25,921 nt of DNA. It comes from a virus. The stretch lies in IMG/VR virus record IMGVR_UViG_3300034418_007662, positions 1 to 25,921 of that record, one strand, 5' to 3'. This document shows positions 7,637 through 15,087 of the stretch, one piece after another. The translations under genes and the position numbers were made by a program. The notes beneath the pieces were generated by a model, which was not told the DNA's origin, ran no database searches, and worked only from the letters and a program-made list of their open reading frames with translations. Position 1 is the first letter of the stretch. Each line of letters begins with the position of its first letter.

Positions 7637-8080
7637 ATGATTGTCAATCACAACGTCAAGAAGAATCAGTTTGTCGGCCTGCAGCGCGCGTACTTCGACG
7701 TCGCTGGCGCTGGCGATGCCACCATTGAATTCCCGCTCACTGGTCCCAAGCAGATCCGCAAGATTGCTGTGGTGACCGCCGACAACAGCGCTGCTGTCGG
7801 ACCCCTGACGCTTGCCGTCAAGCAAAGCGCTGCATCGCTGACCAACATTGTCAGCGGCTTGAACATCAAGCAACTTGCCAACACCTACGTCGTTGCTGAC
7901 GAGGCTGCTCTGGACAAGAACTTGGTCAAGATGAGCGCCTCGTTTAACGGCATTGCGTTCGCTGTCAACAACGCCGCTGGCGCTGATAGCTGGTCGTTCC
8001 GCGTTGAGGTCGTCTACTCGGCTCGCACCAACGTGAACGACAACGTGTACGTTGACGAAAAGATCGAGGGTATCCTGTGA
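7637..8080 (+). CDS. Small beta-rich virion protein, possible capsid decoration protein
   Basis: This 147-residue protein starts at ATG after GAGGA. It is rich in Val, Ala, Asn and Thr, alternates hydrophobic and polar residues over most of its length, and has no signal peptide, membrane span or long helix, which together suggest a compact beta fold. Codon use is as G/C-ended and regular as in the capsid gene just upstream, a sign of high expression. Small proteins encoded right after the major capsid gene are often decoration (cement) proteins or minor head proteins, but I recognise no family motif. It shares the capsid transcript beyond a hairpin that may lower its dose. Confidence 0.75.
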   Translation: MIVNHNVKKNQFVGLQRAYFDVAGAGDATIEFPLTGPKQIRKIAVVTADNSAAVGPLTLAVKQSAASLTNIVSGLNIKQLANTYVVADEAALDKNLVKMSASFNGIAFAVNNAAGADSWSFRVEVVYSARTNVNDNVYVDEKIEGIL

Positions 8081-8508
8081 ACGAAAGTGCATACACGATC
8101 TTGCACAACATGGCCCATCTACGCCGTGGGATTTACTACGGCTTTGATGCTGACGAACTGTCCGTCATCAAGGACGAGTTCCCAGGCGTAGAGGTCATGT
8201 GGAATCTCAGGACTGAGAAGATGGAACTGTGGTCCATCGGCGAAAGCGGCAAACTGCCGCTACGCTTCTTGGATGACATTCCTCGCGAAGACATGTACAA
8301 ACTGCACGATACGCTACGCGAAATGCGTGCGAACGCGATGCGGTACAAAGAAGGCATGTACGCCGAAATCGAGCGGAAGAAGCTGCAGGAGCAACACGAC
8401 CAACAGGTCAAGGCTACTGTAGAAGCAATCGACCCCGACAAGGTACGCAGCGCCTTCAAAGAAATGCGCGGTGACATCAAGCCGGTATCGGTGTCCGCGA
8501 CAGACTAG
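8077..8508 (+). CDS. Conserved-looking hypothetical protein in the head-joining region
   Basis: The 143-residue product starts at GTG within a GTGA overlap with the preceding stop and has GAGGG (8066-8070) at the right distance, so it is translationally coupled. The first half looks globular (repeated aromatic and charged pairs, for example MWNLRTEKMELWSIGE near residues 46-61). The second half, from about residue 70, is a long charged helix likely to form a coiled coil. No enzyme motif, signal peptide or membrane segment is present. Position between capsid/decoration and head-completion genes suggests a head-assembly or chaperone-like role, but I do not recognise the family. Confidence 0.7.
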   Translation: MNESAYTILHNMAHLRRGIYYGFDADELSVIKDEFPGVEVMWNLRTEKMELWSIGESGKLPLRFLDDIPREDMYKLHDTLREMRANAMRYKEGMYAEIERKKLQEQHDQQVKATVEAIDPDKVRSAFKEMRGDIKPVSVSATD

Positions 8509-8525
8509 GCCGGCAGGGGTAAGCC

Positions 8526-9278
8526 ATGAACCTTGGCGAAGCTCGGGCGCTAGTCCGCATGTACATCAACGAACCCAAGGCGCAGACTTGGAGTGATGCC
8601 CAATTGAACGGCATCATCCAAGAGGCCAACCGCGAGGTGTACAACCGCCTTGTGTCGATCTGTCCGCAGTGGTTTGCCAGTGAAAAACAGTTCACTTGGA
8701 CAGCCATGACGCCCAAGGTCAACATTCCCACCAAGCTGGACTCTACAGGTACGGCTATCGGTGATGTGCGCCGTGTCCTCGGTGTGTTCGTCTTGCAGAA
8801 GATCGGCAACGTCAACGTGGACAACCCGCCGTACCCGATGATTCCCAAGACGCGCATCTCCGACCTGTACGAGGTCAAGTTCAACAACTACACGGTTGTG
8901 CCGTCTATCGCGACCAGCTATCCCAGCAACCTGTCGGCGAGCATCACATACAGCTACTGCCTGCTTGGCCCCGACATCTACTGCTGGCCCGTGCCTCAGA
9001 CCGACCTTATCATCAGCCTGTTCCAGATCCCGACAGTTGCTACGCCGACTGCTGACAACAACGAACTGCTCGTACCAGGACGGTTCTCCAACCCTACGCA
9101 GTTGTTCGACCACCACGAACTTGTGCCTCTGCTTGCTGCGGTCAAAGCCAAGACGGCTGTCGGCGACCCTGACAACCATTTGTCGAGCATCTACGAATCC
9201 CGTATGGAATCGAGCAGGCAGTCGCTTGCGATTGACCAGCAGATCCAGAACCCTGTCCAAGTACGCGGGGTGGGCTGA
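8526..9278 (+). CDS. Head-completion / tail adaptor protein (P22 gp4-like)
   Basis: The protein has 250 residues. The opening MNLGEARALVRMYINEP, followed by WSDAQLNGIIQEANREVYNR (about residues 22-41), is the helix-turn-helix lead of gp4-type adaptors that dock onto the portal and prolong the channel. A beta-rich centre follows with many Pro and Tyr (WPVPQTDLIISLFQIP near 157-172), then a helical C-terminus (HHELVPLLAAVKAKTAVGD) typical of adaptors, which thread a tail along the portal. It lies upstream of the gp10-like hub, as in P22-type tails. Start: ATG at 8526 after CAGGGG. Assignment is by pattern and context; an unrelated adaptor fold is possible. Confidence 0.72.
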   Translation: MNLGEARALVRMYINEPKAQTWSDAQLNGIIQEANREVYNRLVSICPQWFASEKQFTWTAMTPKVNIPTKLDSTGTAIGDVRRVLGVFVLQKIGNVNVDNPPYPMIPKTRISDLYEVKFNNYTVVPSIATSYPSNLSASITYSYCLLGPDIYCWPVPQTDLIISLFQIPTVATPTADNNELLVPGRFSNPTQLFDHHELVPLLAAVKAKTAVGDPDNHLSSIYESRMESSRQSLAIDQQIQNPVQVRGVG

Positions 9279-11419
9279 TGGGCATTGTAAACTACCAGCC
9301 GCAGCAAGGCTCGATGCAGTTGTCCGTTGCGGAGCAGCGGCCTGTAGACTGGTCTTTGCTTGTCAACGGACGCATTGTCGATGGAGTACTGCAGACGCGC
9401 CCAGGTTGGGAAATCATGCGCGCACCGCAGACCTACTCTACTGTTGCGGATCCATCTTCTCCAGACGGCTTTGCCTATCAGGTCAACGACTGGGAAGTGG
9501 CTGTAGTAGATGCAAGCAAGCCGCTAGGATCGTTTCTGTTCTCTTCGCCTACAGGCGACGAGTGGATCTTCAGCATTCGCAACGATGGCGCTGCTTACAA
9601 CAAGTTTGAAATCTGGACGACCAGTGGACAGAAAGTCCTAGACCAAGCCAACTTGGCTATAGGACTTCTAGTTCCATCGGTCAACGGCAAGCTGATTGAC
9701 AACTTCAACAGCATGTTGTTTGACCCGACAGACAAGACGTATTGCTTTGTCCGCTTTGTCGATACGGTGTTCTTCTGCAACGGTGGCTACCTGTGGCGTT
9801 GGGAACCTCTGCGCTCTATCCATCGTCCTGAGATTGTCTCTGCATTTCGAAACGCCAACAACGCAACGGCAGGCAACTATGCAGTCGGGCCAATCTACGG
9901 CGCCAGCATCCTTGCTGTGCATCTTGACTGCCTAGTTGTTTCTGGCTTTGAGCAGGGCACGACGATTGCTTTCGACAAAGCTGTGCGTGTCAACAACTCC
10001 GCTTCTCCTGTGCGTCCAGATCCCAGCAAACCTGGGCCATTGCTGATCACGCCAGACGACAACGGTGTTGTGTTCAATCCGTACTACATGATGGTTTCGG
10101 ATCCGCTGTTGCCTAACTGCTTCCAGATTGCAGGCATATTTCAAGCGCCTTTGACAAATCCTATTTCGGCTATGGCCTCGCACACAGGCCGTCTTGTCAT
10201 CTGGTCGCAGTCTGAGATGGGCGTAATCTCTGGGCAAATCGTTGTAGCGAACCAGATTTCTTTCCAGATTGTATCGACCAGCATTGGCTGCATGGGCAAG
10301 CGCGCCTTCTGTCAGACCTCTCAGGGTTTGCTTGTGTTCCTTGGCGACACGAATGTCTACGGCTGGGATGGCAGCGGTATCCCGCAGATTGTGTCAGAGC
10401 AGATCCAGATGTTGTTCCGCGAAGGAACGCAAGGTTTCTGGCGCTGGAACTTCACTACACCTACCTATGACGTCGGTGAAATTGCTGCGCTTCCCTTCCG
10501 TGCTTTGACCACCAAATCAGATGACGCTTGCGCTGTATGGAACGTAGCCAACGGATATGTCGCTATCTCAGTGACGTCTGGAACGCAGAAAGAAAGCAAC
10601 GACTTGGTGTTGTGCTGGAGTCCGACTAGCAACCAGTGGTGGATTGATTCTGTCGAGCCTGCTACACCTGAGTTTGTCCTTGCTGGTGCGGTGCCTGATC
10701 AATATTGGCAACCCAACTTCAGTGCGCCCAAGAGTGCTGCTGTAAGCCGCCACACGTTGATGGTATCCGAAGCTGACCCCACGCTGATCTTTGCTCAGTG
10801 CTACGCATACGAAAGCTATACGACAGATGTGCCGTCGATGAGCATCTGCGTATTGCGCGGGGATACAGACGACGCCTTTATGTACGCTTCTACATCGCTG
10901 CCTGACAAGAACCGATTCGCGTTCTTGGCTATCTCTGCGCCTGTGTTCCTTGGCGATAGCGAACACAAACTGCAACGCCGTCTGTTCATGCGCACAATGG
11001 GTGTTCGCCCCAACGAAGTGGACATGTTCGTTCCTGAATTGACGCTGCACATCATCCCTGAAGACGGCCACACGGATGTGGTCAACAGCACAGACACGAC
11101 TTCTGTGACTTCAGAGCAGGCGCTTAGCACTTGGCGCGACAGCCAACTTGGCGCTTCGTACTGGCAGGATGCACCAGGTGCACCTGTATCAGGCATGTAC
11201 GGCGGCACAGGAACATTTCCGCCTGGATGGCAGAACAGCTGGATCAAGCGCTGGTATCCTCTTGCGCCTGTAGACCGTCGTATCGACATTCCTTCCCGCG
11301 TGACGCAGTGGTTCCGCATTGCCTTGTCCAAGGTCGTCCTTGAGGCAAATGCTTCGCCTACGCTCATCCTTTCGACCTCTGTCGAGATGAACCCCAACTA
11401 CGGCACGCGGAGGGGATAG
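9278..11419 (+). CDS. Tail hub / packaged-DNA stabilisation protein (P22 gp10-like)
   Basis: This 713-residue protein starts at an ATG that overlaps the previous stop by one base (TGATG). Near the N-terminus, residues 32-45 include VDGVLQTRPGWE, a signature placed at the start of gp10-type proteins. The rest is beta-rich with regularly spaced Trp/Gly blocks, for example GRLVIWSQSEMGVISG near 308-323 and GDTNVYGWDGSGIPQI near 357-372, as in a beta-propeller-like hub. In P22 the hub forms a ring below the adaptor, closes the channel and anchors tailspikes. Size exceeds P22 gp10, consistent with the larger versions seen in other podoviruses. No signal peptide or enzyme motif is visible. Confidence 0.75.
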   Translation: MGIVNYQPQQGSMQLSVAEQRPVDWSLLVNGRIVDGVLQTRPGWEIMRAPQTYSTVADPSSPDGFAYQVNDWEVAVVDASKPLGSFLFSSPTGDEWIFSIRNDGAAYNKFEIWTTSGQKVLDQANLAIGLLVPSVNGKLIDNFNSMLFDPTDKTYCFVRFVDTVFFCNGGYLWRWEPLRSIHRPEIVSAFRNANNATAGNYAVGPIYGASILAVHLDCLVVSGFEQGTTIAFDKAVRVNNSASPVRPDPSKPGPLLITPDDNGVVFNPYYMMVSDPLLPNCFQIAGIFQAPLTNPISAMASHTGRLVIWSQSEMGVISGQIVVANQISFQIVSTSIGCMGKRAFCQTSQGLLVFLGDTNVYGWDGSGIPQIVSEQIQMLFREGTQGFWRWNFTTPTYDVGEIAALPFRALTTKSDDACAVWNVANGYVAISVTSGTQKESNDLVLCWSPTSNQWWIDSVEPATPEFVLAGAVPDQYWQPNFSAPKSAAVSRHTLMVSEADPTLIFAQCYAYESYTTDVPSMSICVLRGDTDDAFMYASTSLPDKNRFAFLAISAPVFLGDSEHKLQRRLFMRTMGVRPNEVDMFVPELTLHIIPEDGHTDVVNSTDTTSVTSEQALSTWRDSQLGASYWQDAPGAPVSGMYGGTGTFPPGWQNSWIKRWYPLAPVDRRIDIPSRVTQWFRIALSKVVLEANASPTLILSTSVEMNPNYGTRRG

Positions 11420-12099
11420 TGCGGTTTCCCAGCAACAGGAACGTCGGCACAGTATTCCCGACTGCATCCTTGCCTACAGGCAACTTGTCTGTAGATACCG
11501 CATTGCGCGCACTGTACCAAGACCGCACGCGGCTACGGAACATGTGCGGGGTTGTATGCTCTCCATCGGATGATCTAGACGACATACTCAGGGCGTGCGA
11601 AGACGGCGACACCGTCTTGCTGCTGCCAGGCATTTACGATGCCTACACGACAATCAACGTCATCCGCAGCATCAGCATTGTAGGTCTTGGGGCTATCATC
11701 AAAGGCGAAGGCTTGCTGATGGATTTGCAAGCAGACGAATGCGACGTCCGCAATGTCACGTTTGAACGCACAGATCGTGTAGCTGCTGGGCCTACAAGCG
11801 CAGCCGTACTTGTATCTGGCAACGCTTCGCTAGTCGATGGCTGTATCTTCTCGACACCTGGGCCTAGGGGCTTGCAGGTAGACGGCGATTACTGCTCGGC
11901 GCAGAACAACAGATTTCTTGAGAACGCAAGCAGGCAGGCAGGCGACAGTGATGTGTACTGGGCAGACGGTGCAATTTGGGGCACAGCATGCGGCAACATG
12001 TGGAGTCGCACTGTCGGCAGTTTTGTCGTAGACTACCGCTGGGTTGATAACCTGACGGAGTCCGCCAACGGAAACGCAGGCATCATCAACATACGATAG
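11419..12099 (+). CDS. Right-handed beta-helix protein, tail-associated
   Basis: The 226-residue product starts at GTG overlapping the upstream TAG by one base, with GGAGGGG at 11409-11415. After a short N-terminal part, residues about 45-190 show successive short strands separated by Gly/Asn/Asp turns (DTVLLLPGIY, SISIVGLGAIIKGEG, CDVRNVTFE, ASLVDGCIFS, AQNNRFLENAS). This is the rung pattern of pectate-lyase-like parallel beta-helices. Such folds occur in tailspikes and depolymerases, but the protein is short and shows no clear catalytic acid cluster, so a structural or glycan-binding role is as likely. Following the hub gene, it probably belongs to the tail tip or needle region. Function is uncertain. 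Confidence 0.7.
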   Translation: MRFPSNRNVGTVFPTASLPTGNLSVDTALRALYQDRTRLRNMCGVVCSPSDDLDDILRACEDGDTVLLLPGIYDAYTTINVIRSISIVGLGAIIKGEGLLMDLQADECDVRNVTFERTDRVAAGPTSAAVLVSGNASLVDGCIFSTPGPRGLQVDGDYCSAQNNRFLENASRQAGDSDVYWADGAIWGTACGNMWSRTVGSFVVDYRWVDNLTESANGNAGIINIR

Positions 12100-12110
12100 C
12101 GGGGTCACAG

Positions 12111-12695
12111 ATGGCATACGGGCCAAAGCTGCAATTCATCAAGGCGGGAGATGCGCTAGTCGCAGATACCGTCATGCAGAACTTCCAGACGATTGTGGAC
12201 TTTCTGCGCGCGATCCCGTCGAACAACCTGTTGCAGTACAAGTACACTTGGTCTGGTCAAGGCGAAGTCGGCGCGATTGGCCCAGGTGCTGGTACGCTGT
12301 ACAGCGGCTATCAGAAACTCAACGTCGGCGGGACTCCTGTCGGAATTGAACTGACTGCAACGCTTGTGCTGCCTGCACCTGGCCCACTTGGTGCTGGACA
12401 ATCGGTAGTCGTCAAATGGCAGAAGTGTACGCCAGCCAACGTGTCTGGCCCAAAGAATACAGATGTCTGGGTTGATTTGGCGCTTCCTATCACGTTCGAC
12501 CCGACCAACACCACGCTTGCCGATCTTGTCTTGGATCCAAGCCAAAGCGCATACTGCCAGACGGCAGTGTTGAACAATCTGCCAGCTATCATTGATGGCG
12601 ACTGGATCCGTCTGGAAGTTGAAGCAATTGGCGCTGGTGTTCAAATCAGCAAATGCTCTGCGCAGATCAACATCAAGAACCCGCTTCGTTCGTAA
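12111..12695 (+). CDS. Beta-rich probable virion protein, unknown function
   Basis: This 194-residue protein follows the beta-helix gene by eleven bases with a GCGGGG-type site. The first 35 residues contain a short helix (DTVMQNFQTIVDFLRAIP), resembling the small N-terminal attachment helices of trimeric phage fibre or head-fibre proteins. The remainder alternates beta strands and Gly/Pro loops (for example VDLALPITFDPTNTTL and WIRLEVEAIGAG). No signal peptide, membrane span or catalytic motif is seen. Context between the tail-hub genes and ejection proteins suggests a minor tail or capsid-surface component. I do not recognise a named family. Confidence 0.65.
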   Translation: MAYGPKLQFIKAGDALVADTVMQNFQTIVDFLRAIPSNNLLQYKYTWSGQGEVGAIGPGAGTLYSGYQKLNVGGTPVGIELTATLVLPAPGPLGAGQSVVVKWQKCTPANVSGPKNTDVWVDLALPITFDPTNTTLADLVLDPSQSAYCQTAVLNNLPAIIDGDWIRLEVEAIGAGVQISKCSAQINIKNPLRS

Positions 12696-12705
12696 GAGGT
12701 GCAAG

Positions 12706-14106
12706 ATGCTAGGCAACCCACGCAAGACAGGTCTGAGCAACGGCATCGCCCAGCAAGAAGGCTATCCGACCTCTGGCGAGACAAGTGCCAACGCAGGCGC
12801 ACTTCCTGCTCAACGTGCGCAGCAGCCGTTTGAACACAAGCGCGCACAGACAAACATTCCCCAGCCGACTGCTCGTCCGCTAGCTGGTGGTGGAACCCTC
12901 AATGGAGGGGCCGTACAGGGCGCACAGTACAAGACTGCGCCGCAGCCGATGTCTCCCTCGGTTGCAGGGTTTGTCGCTATTCCTGCGGTCACTACGAAGT
13001 TTGCTCAACCAGGTGGGCCGTCCCTTCCAGGTGCAACGCCGATCCAGATGCAACAGCAAGCTGGGCCTAGCTACTTTGCACCTGGACAAGGACAAGGGCA
13101 GGGATTGCCGCAACCGTCTTCGCAAGGACAAGCTGGCGTCCCTCCTAGCGGACAGGCTTTGCCGCAACCATCAGGACAAGCCGCTGGACAGCCAAGCATC
13201 CCGCAACAGGGCATGTATTCGGCTACACCAGCAGCATCGACACCGCCGCCTCCGCAGTTGACTCCTGTTCCGCAGAAAGGATTTCTTCCTAGCGGAGGAG
13301 TCCAAGGTGGAACAGGGTCTTTCGATTTGATGCCTCAAAACTATGGGCAGCAGCAAACCTCGACAATTGTTGGCGCTGCAACGGGCGCACAGCCTCCACA
13401 GCCAACCGCGACGGGATACGACTACCTCAAAGAACTTGAGGGCATGGGCAAGTACTACGATGTGGGTGGCGAGTACGACACTGCCCAGCGTGCACTGATG
13501 GACGAGAAAATGCGTCAGCAGAACGCGATGATGGCTGCTCAGAACCAGCTTGCTGGCCGTGGCGGCAACATTGCCCAAGTGTCGCAGAACTACGCCAACC
13601 AGCTTGCCCAAATGGAATACCAAGCGCAACGCGCTCAGCTTGAGCAGCAAGCCAAGCAGCAGCAGTTCCAAGGGCAGATGCAGTACGCAGAATCTGTCAG
13701 GAAAGCAAAGATGGACATTGTCGGTCTTGCTAAAGACTTGGACTTGGGGCTGGACGAAGAAGACTTCAACCTTATTGCTGCTGACATCGTCAATCAATAC
13801 GGCCCCAACCCTACGGCTGGGCAAATGCTTCAAGTTCTCAGTGGCAAAGGCGACACAACTACCAAGACTGAGAAACTCACAGGCTTTGCTAATGAGATGC
13901 GTGAGTTGGTCAACAGTTATGCTCTTGGTGCTGAATCGCAAATGGTGGACAAGATCACCAAGATGGACAAGAAGACGCTCAAGAACTTTGCGGCAACCTA
14001 CAAGTCGTTGCTTCAAGATGTGCTTGATGACACTTGGGGCGATGACAACGAAGCCATTATGGATGCGCTCAATGCGGCTGGTGTAGATACTAGCGAATTT
14101 GAATAA
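12706..14106 (+). CDS. Internal virion (ejection) protein 1, Pro/Gln-rich N-terminus
   Basis: I start at the ATG at 12706 after AGAGGTG; in-frame codons upstream lie inside the previous gene. The product has 466 residues. Residues 1 to about 240 are low-complexity and Pro/Gln/Gly-rich, with near repeats of the type LPQPS-x-GQA around 126-160. From about 245 the protein turns helical, with a coiled coil near residues 270-330 (MRQQNAMMAAQNQLAGRG, then Gln/Glu-rich) and an acidic C-terminal domain containing DLDLGLDEEDFNLIAADIV. As the first of three large proteins after the tail genes it occupies the place of T7 gp14-type ejection proteins, which leave the head and insert into the outer membrane. 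No membrane span is evident. Role is inferred from order and composition. Confidence 0.68.
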   Translation: MLGNPRKTGLSNGIAQQEGYPTSGETSANAGALPAQRAQQPFEHKRAQTNIPQPTARPLAGGGTLNGGAVQGAQYKTAPQPMSPSVAGFVAIPAVTTKFAQPGGPSLPGATPIQMQQQAGPSYFAPGQGQGQGLPQPSSQGQAGVPPSGQALPQPSGQAAGQPSIPQQGMYSATPAASTPPPPQLTPVPQKGFLPSGGVQGGTGSFDLMPQNYGQQQTSTIVGAATGAQPPQPTATGYDYLKELEGMGKYYDVGGEYDTAQRALMDEKMRQQNAMMAAQNQLAGRGGNIAQVSQNYANQLAQMEYQAQRAQLEQQAKQQQFQGQMQYAESVRKAKMDIVGLAKDLDLGLDEEDFNLIAADIVNQYGPNPTAGQMLQVLSGKGDTTTKTEKLTGFANEMRELVNSYALGAESQMVDKITKMDKKTLKNFAATYKSLLQDVLDDTWGDDNEAIMDALNAAGVDTSEFE

Positions 14107-14120
14107 AGCAGGGGGACTAG

Positions 14121-15086
14121 ATGGCGCTTACAAGTAGCCGTGAAGAACTTGCACGCGATGCTCAAGAGCGGCAGATCCGCGCTCAGCAAGAGATGCAGGC
14201 TGCTGCTCAAGAGGCAGCCACGCTCAAAGAGCTAGCCGACATCCAGCCGCTCGCTCCCCAGCAGCCGACCAGGTTGCCTATCGACTGGCAGCACAGCGCC
14301 GACAGGGCTGCTGCACGGGCTGCAAACCTTGAGCAGATGCAATTGCAGCACCAACAGCGTCTTGCAGAAATGCAGGCGCGAGAGCAGGCAGAGCGCGACA
14401 GCCTTGCGTACAAGATGCAGATGCAGGCCAAGTACGCTCCTAAGCGTACAGGCGGTGGCGGTGGCGCTGGTTACATGACCAGTTTGCAAAAGGAATACTT
14501 GAAACTATCGCGAGAAGTTCCTGTTGAGCCAGAACAAAAAGAACGATGGCGAAAATCGCTTGCAGCCTACGAATTGGCTATCAAAAAAAGCGGAAAGTCG
14601 GGAGTTGAATTTTTGGATGCCGTCAAGAGTGGACAGTCAATATTTGACGTATCTCTGGGCGGAACCAAGGTTGAAATAGATACTGCATCGGCTGAGCGAA
14701 AAGCAGAATATGCAGAAAGGTTGGAACGTCTTCGAAATGAAGCCAAAGCAAAATCTACCGAAGCCGGTGCTTCGCCTAGAGACAAAATCAATGCTTGGGA
14801 AGCAGTTCTCAAAGCAACACAAAACGATTATGGTGAAGACGTCAAAGCAAAACGACAAGAAGCACTCAACCAGTTGGCATTGTTGGGTAGTTCACCAAAA
14901 CCTTCTGTTCCTGTTCAATCACCAGCGCCAGCAGCGCCGGCTCCTTCTCAAAGCGCAACGGCACCTGCTGGCAACAAGCCTTCGCCAGACGCTCAATGGA
15001 GCGACAAGGCTGGTATGTGGTTCCGCAAGTCGGGTGGAAAATATCAAACGTGGAACGGGACTTCTTGGTCTGACGTAGGCGGTTGA
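14121..15086 (+). CDS. Internal virion (ejection) protein 2, helical, with Gly hinge and Trp-rich tail
   Basis: The product has 321 residues; ATG after GGGGG. Residues 5-105 form an almost continuous Gln/Ala/Glu/Arg helix (coiled coil). A hinge GGGGGAG at about 111-117 (bases 14451-14471) follows, then a second, Lys/Glu-rich helical region to about 250, an Ala/Pro linker around 258-290, and a compact tail with four Trp (SDKAGMWFRKSGGKYQTW near 294-311). Base composition falls from G/C-rich to A/T-rich right after the glycine hinge. It stands between two other ejection-type genes, the slot of T7 gp15. The Trp-rich tail could bind another virion protein or peptidoglycan. No catalytic motif was seen. 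Role is inferred from context. Confidence 0.68.
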   Translation: MALTSSREELARDAQERQIRAQQEMQAAAQEAATLKELADIQPLAPQQPTRLPIDWQHSADRAAARAANLEQMQLQHQQRLAEMQAREQAERDSLAYKMQMQAKYAPKRTGGGGGAGYMTSLQKEYLKLSREVPVEPEQKERWRKSLAAYELAIKKSGKSGVEFLDAVKSGQSIFDVSLGGTKVEIDTASAERKAEYAERLERLRNEAKAKSTEAGASPRDKINAWEAVLKATQNDYGEDVKAKRQEALNQLALLGSSPKPSVPVQSPAPAAPAPSQSATAPAGNKPSPDAQWSDKAGMWFRKSGGKYQTWNGTSWSDVGG

Positions 15087-15087
15087 C

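Noticed and set aside
12592-12705. N-terminal extension of the first ejection protein into the preceding gene
   Set aside because: The extension is out-of-frame reading of the preceding gene; the ATG at 12706 follows AGAGGTG.
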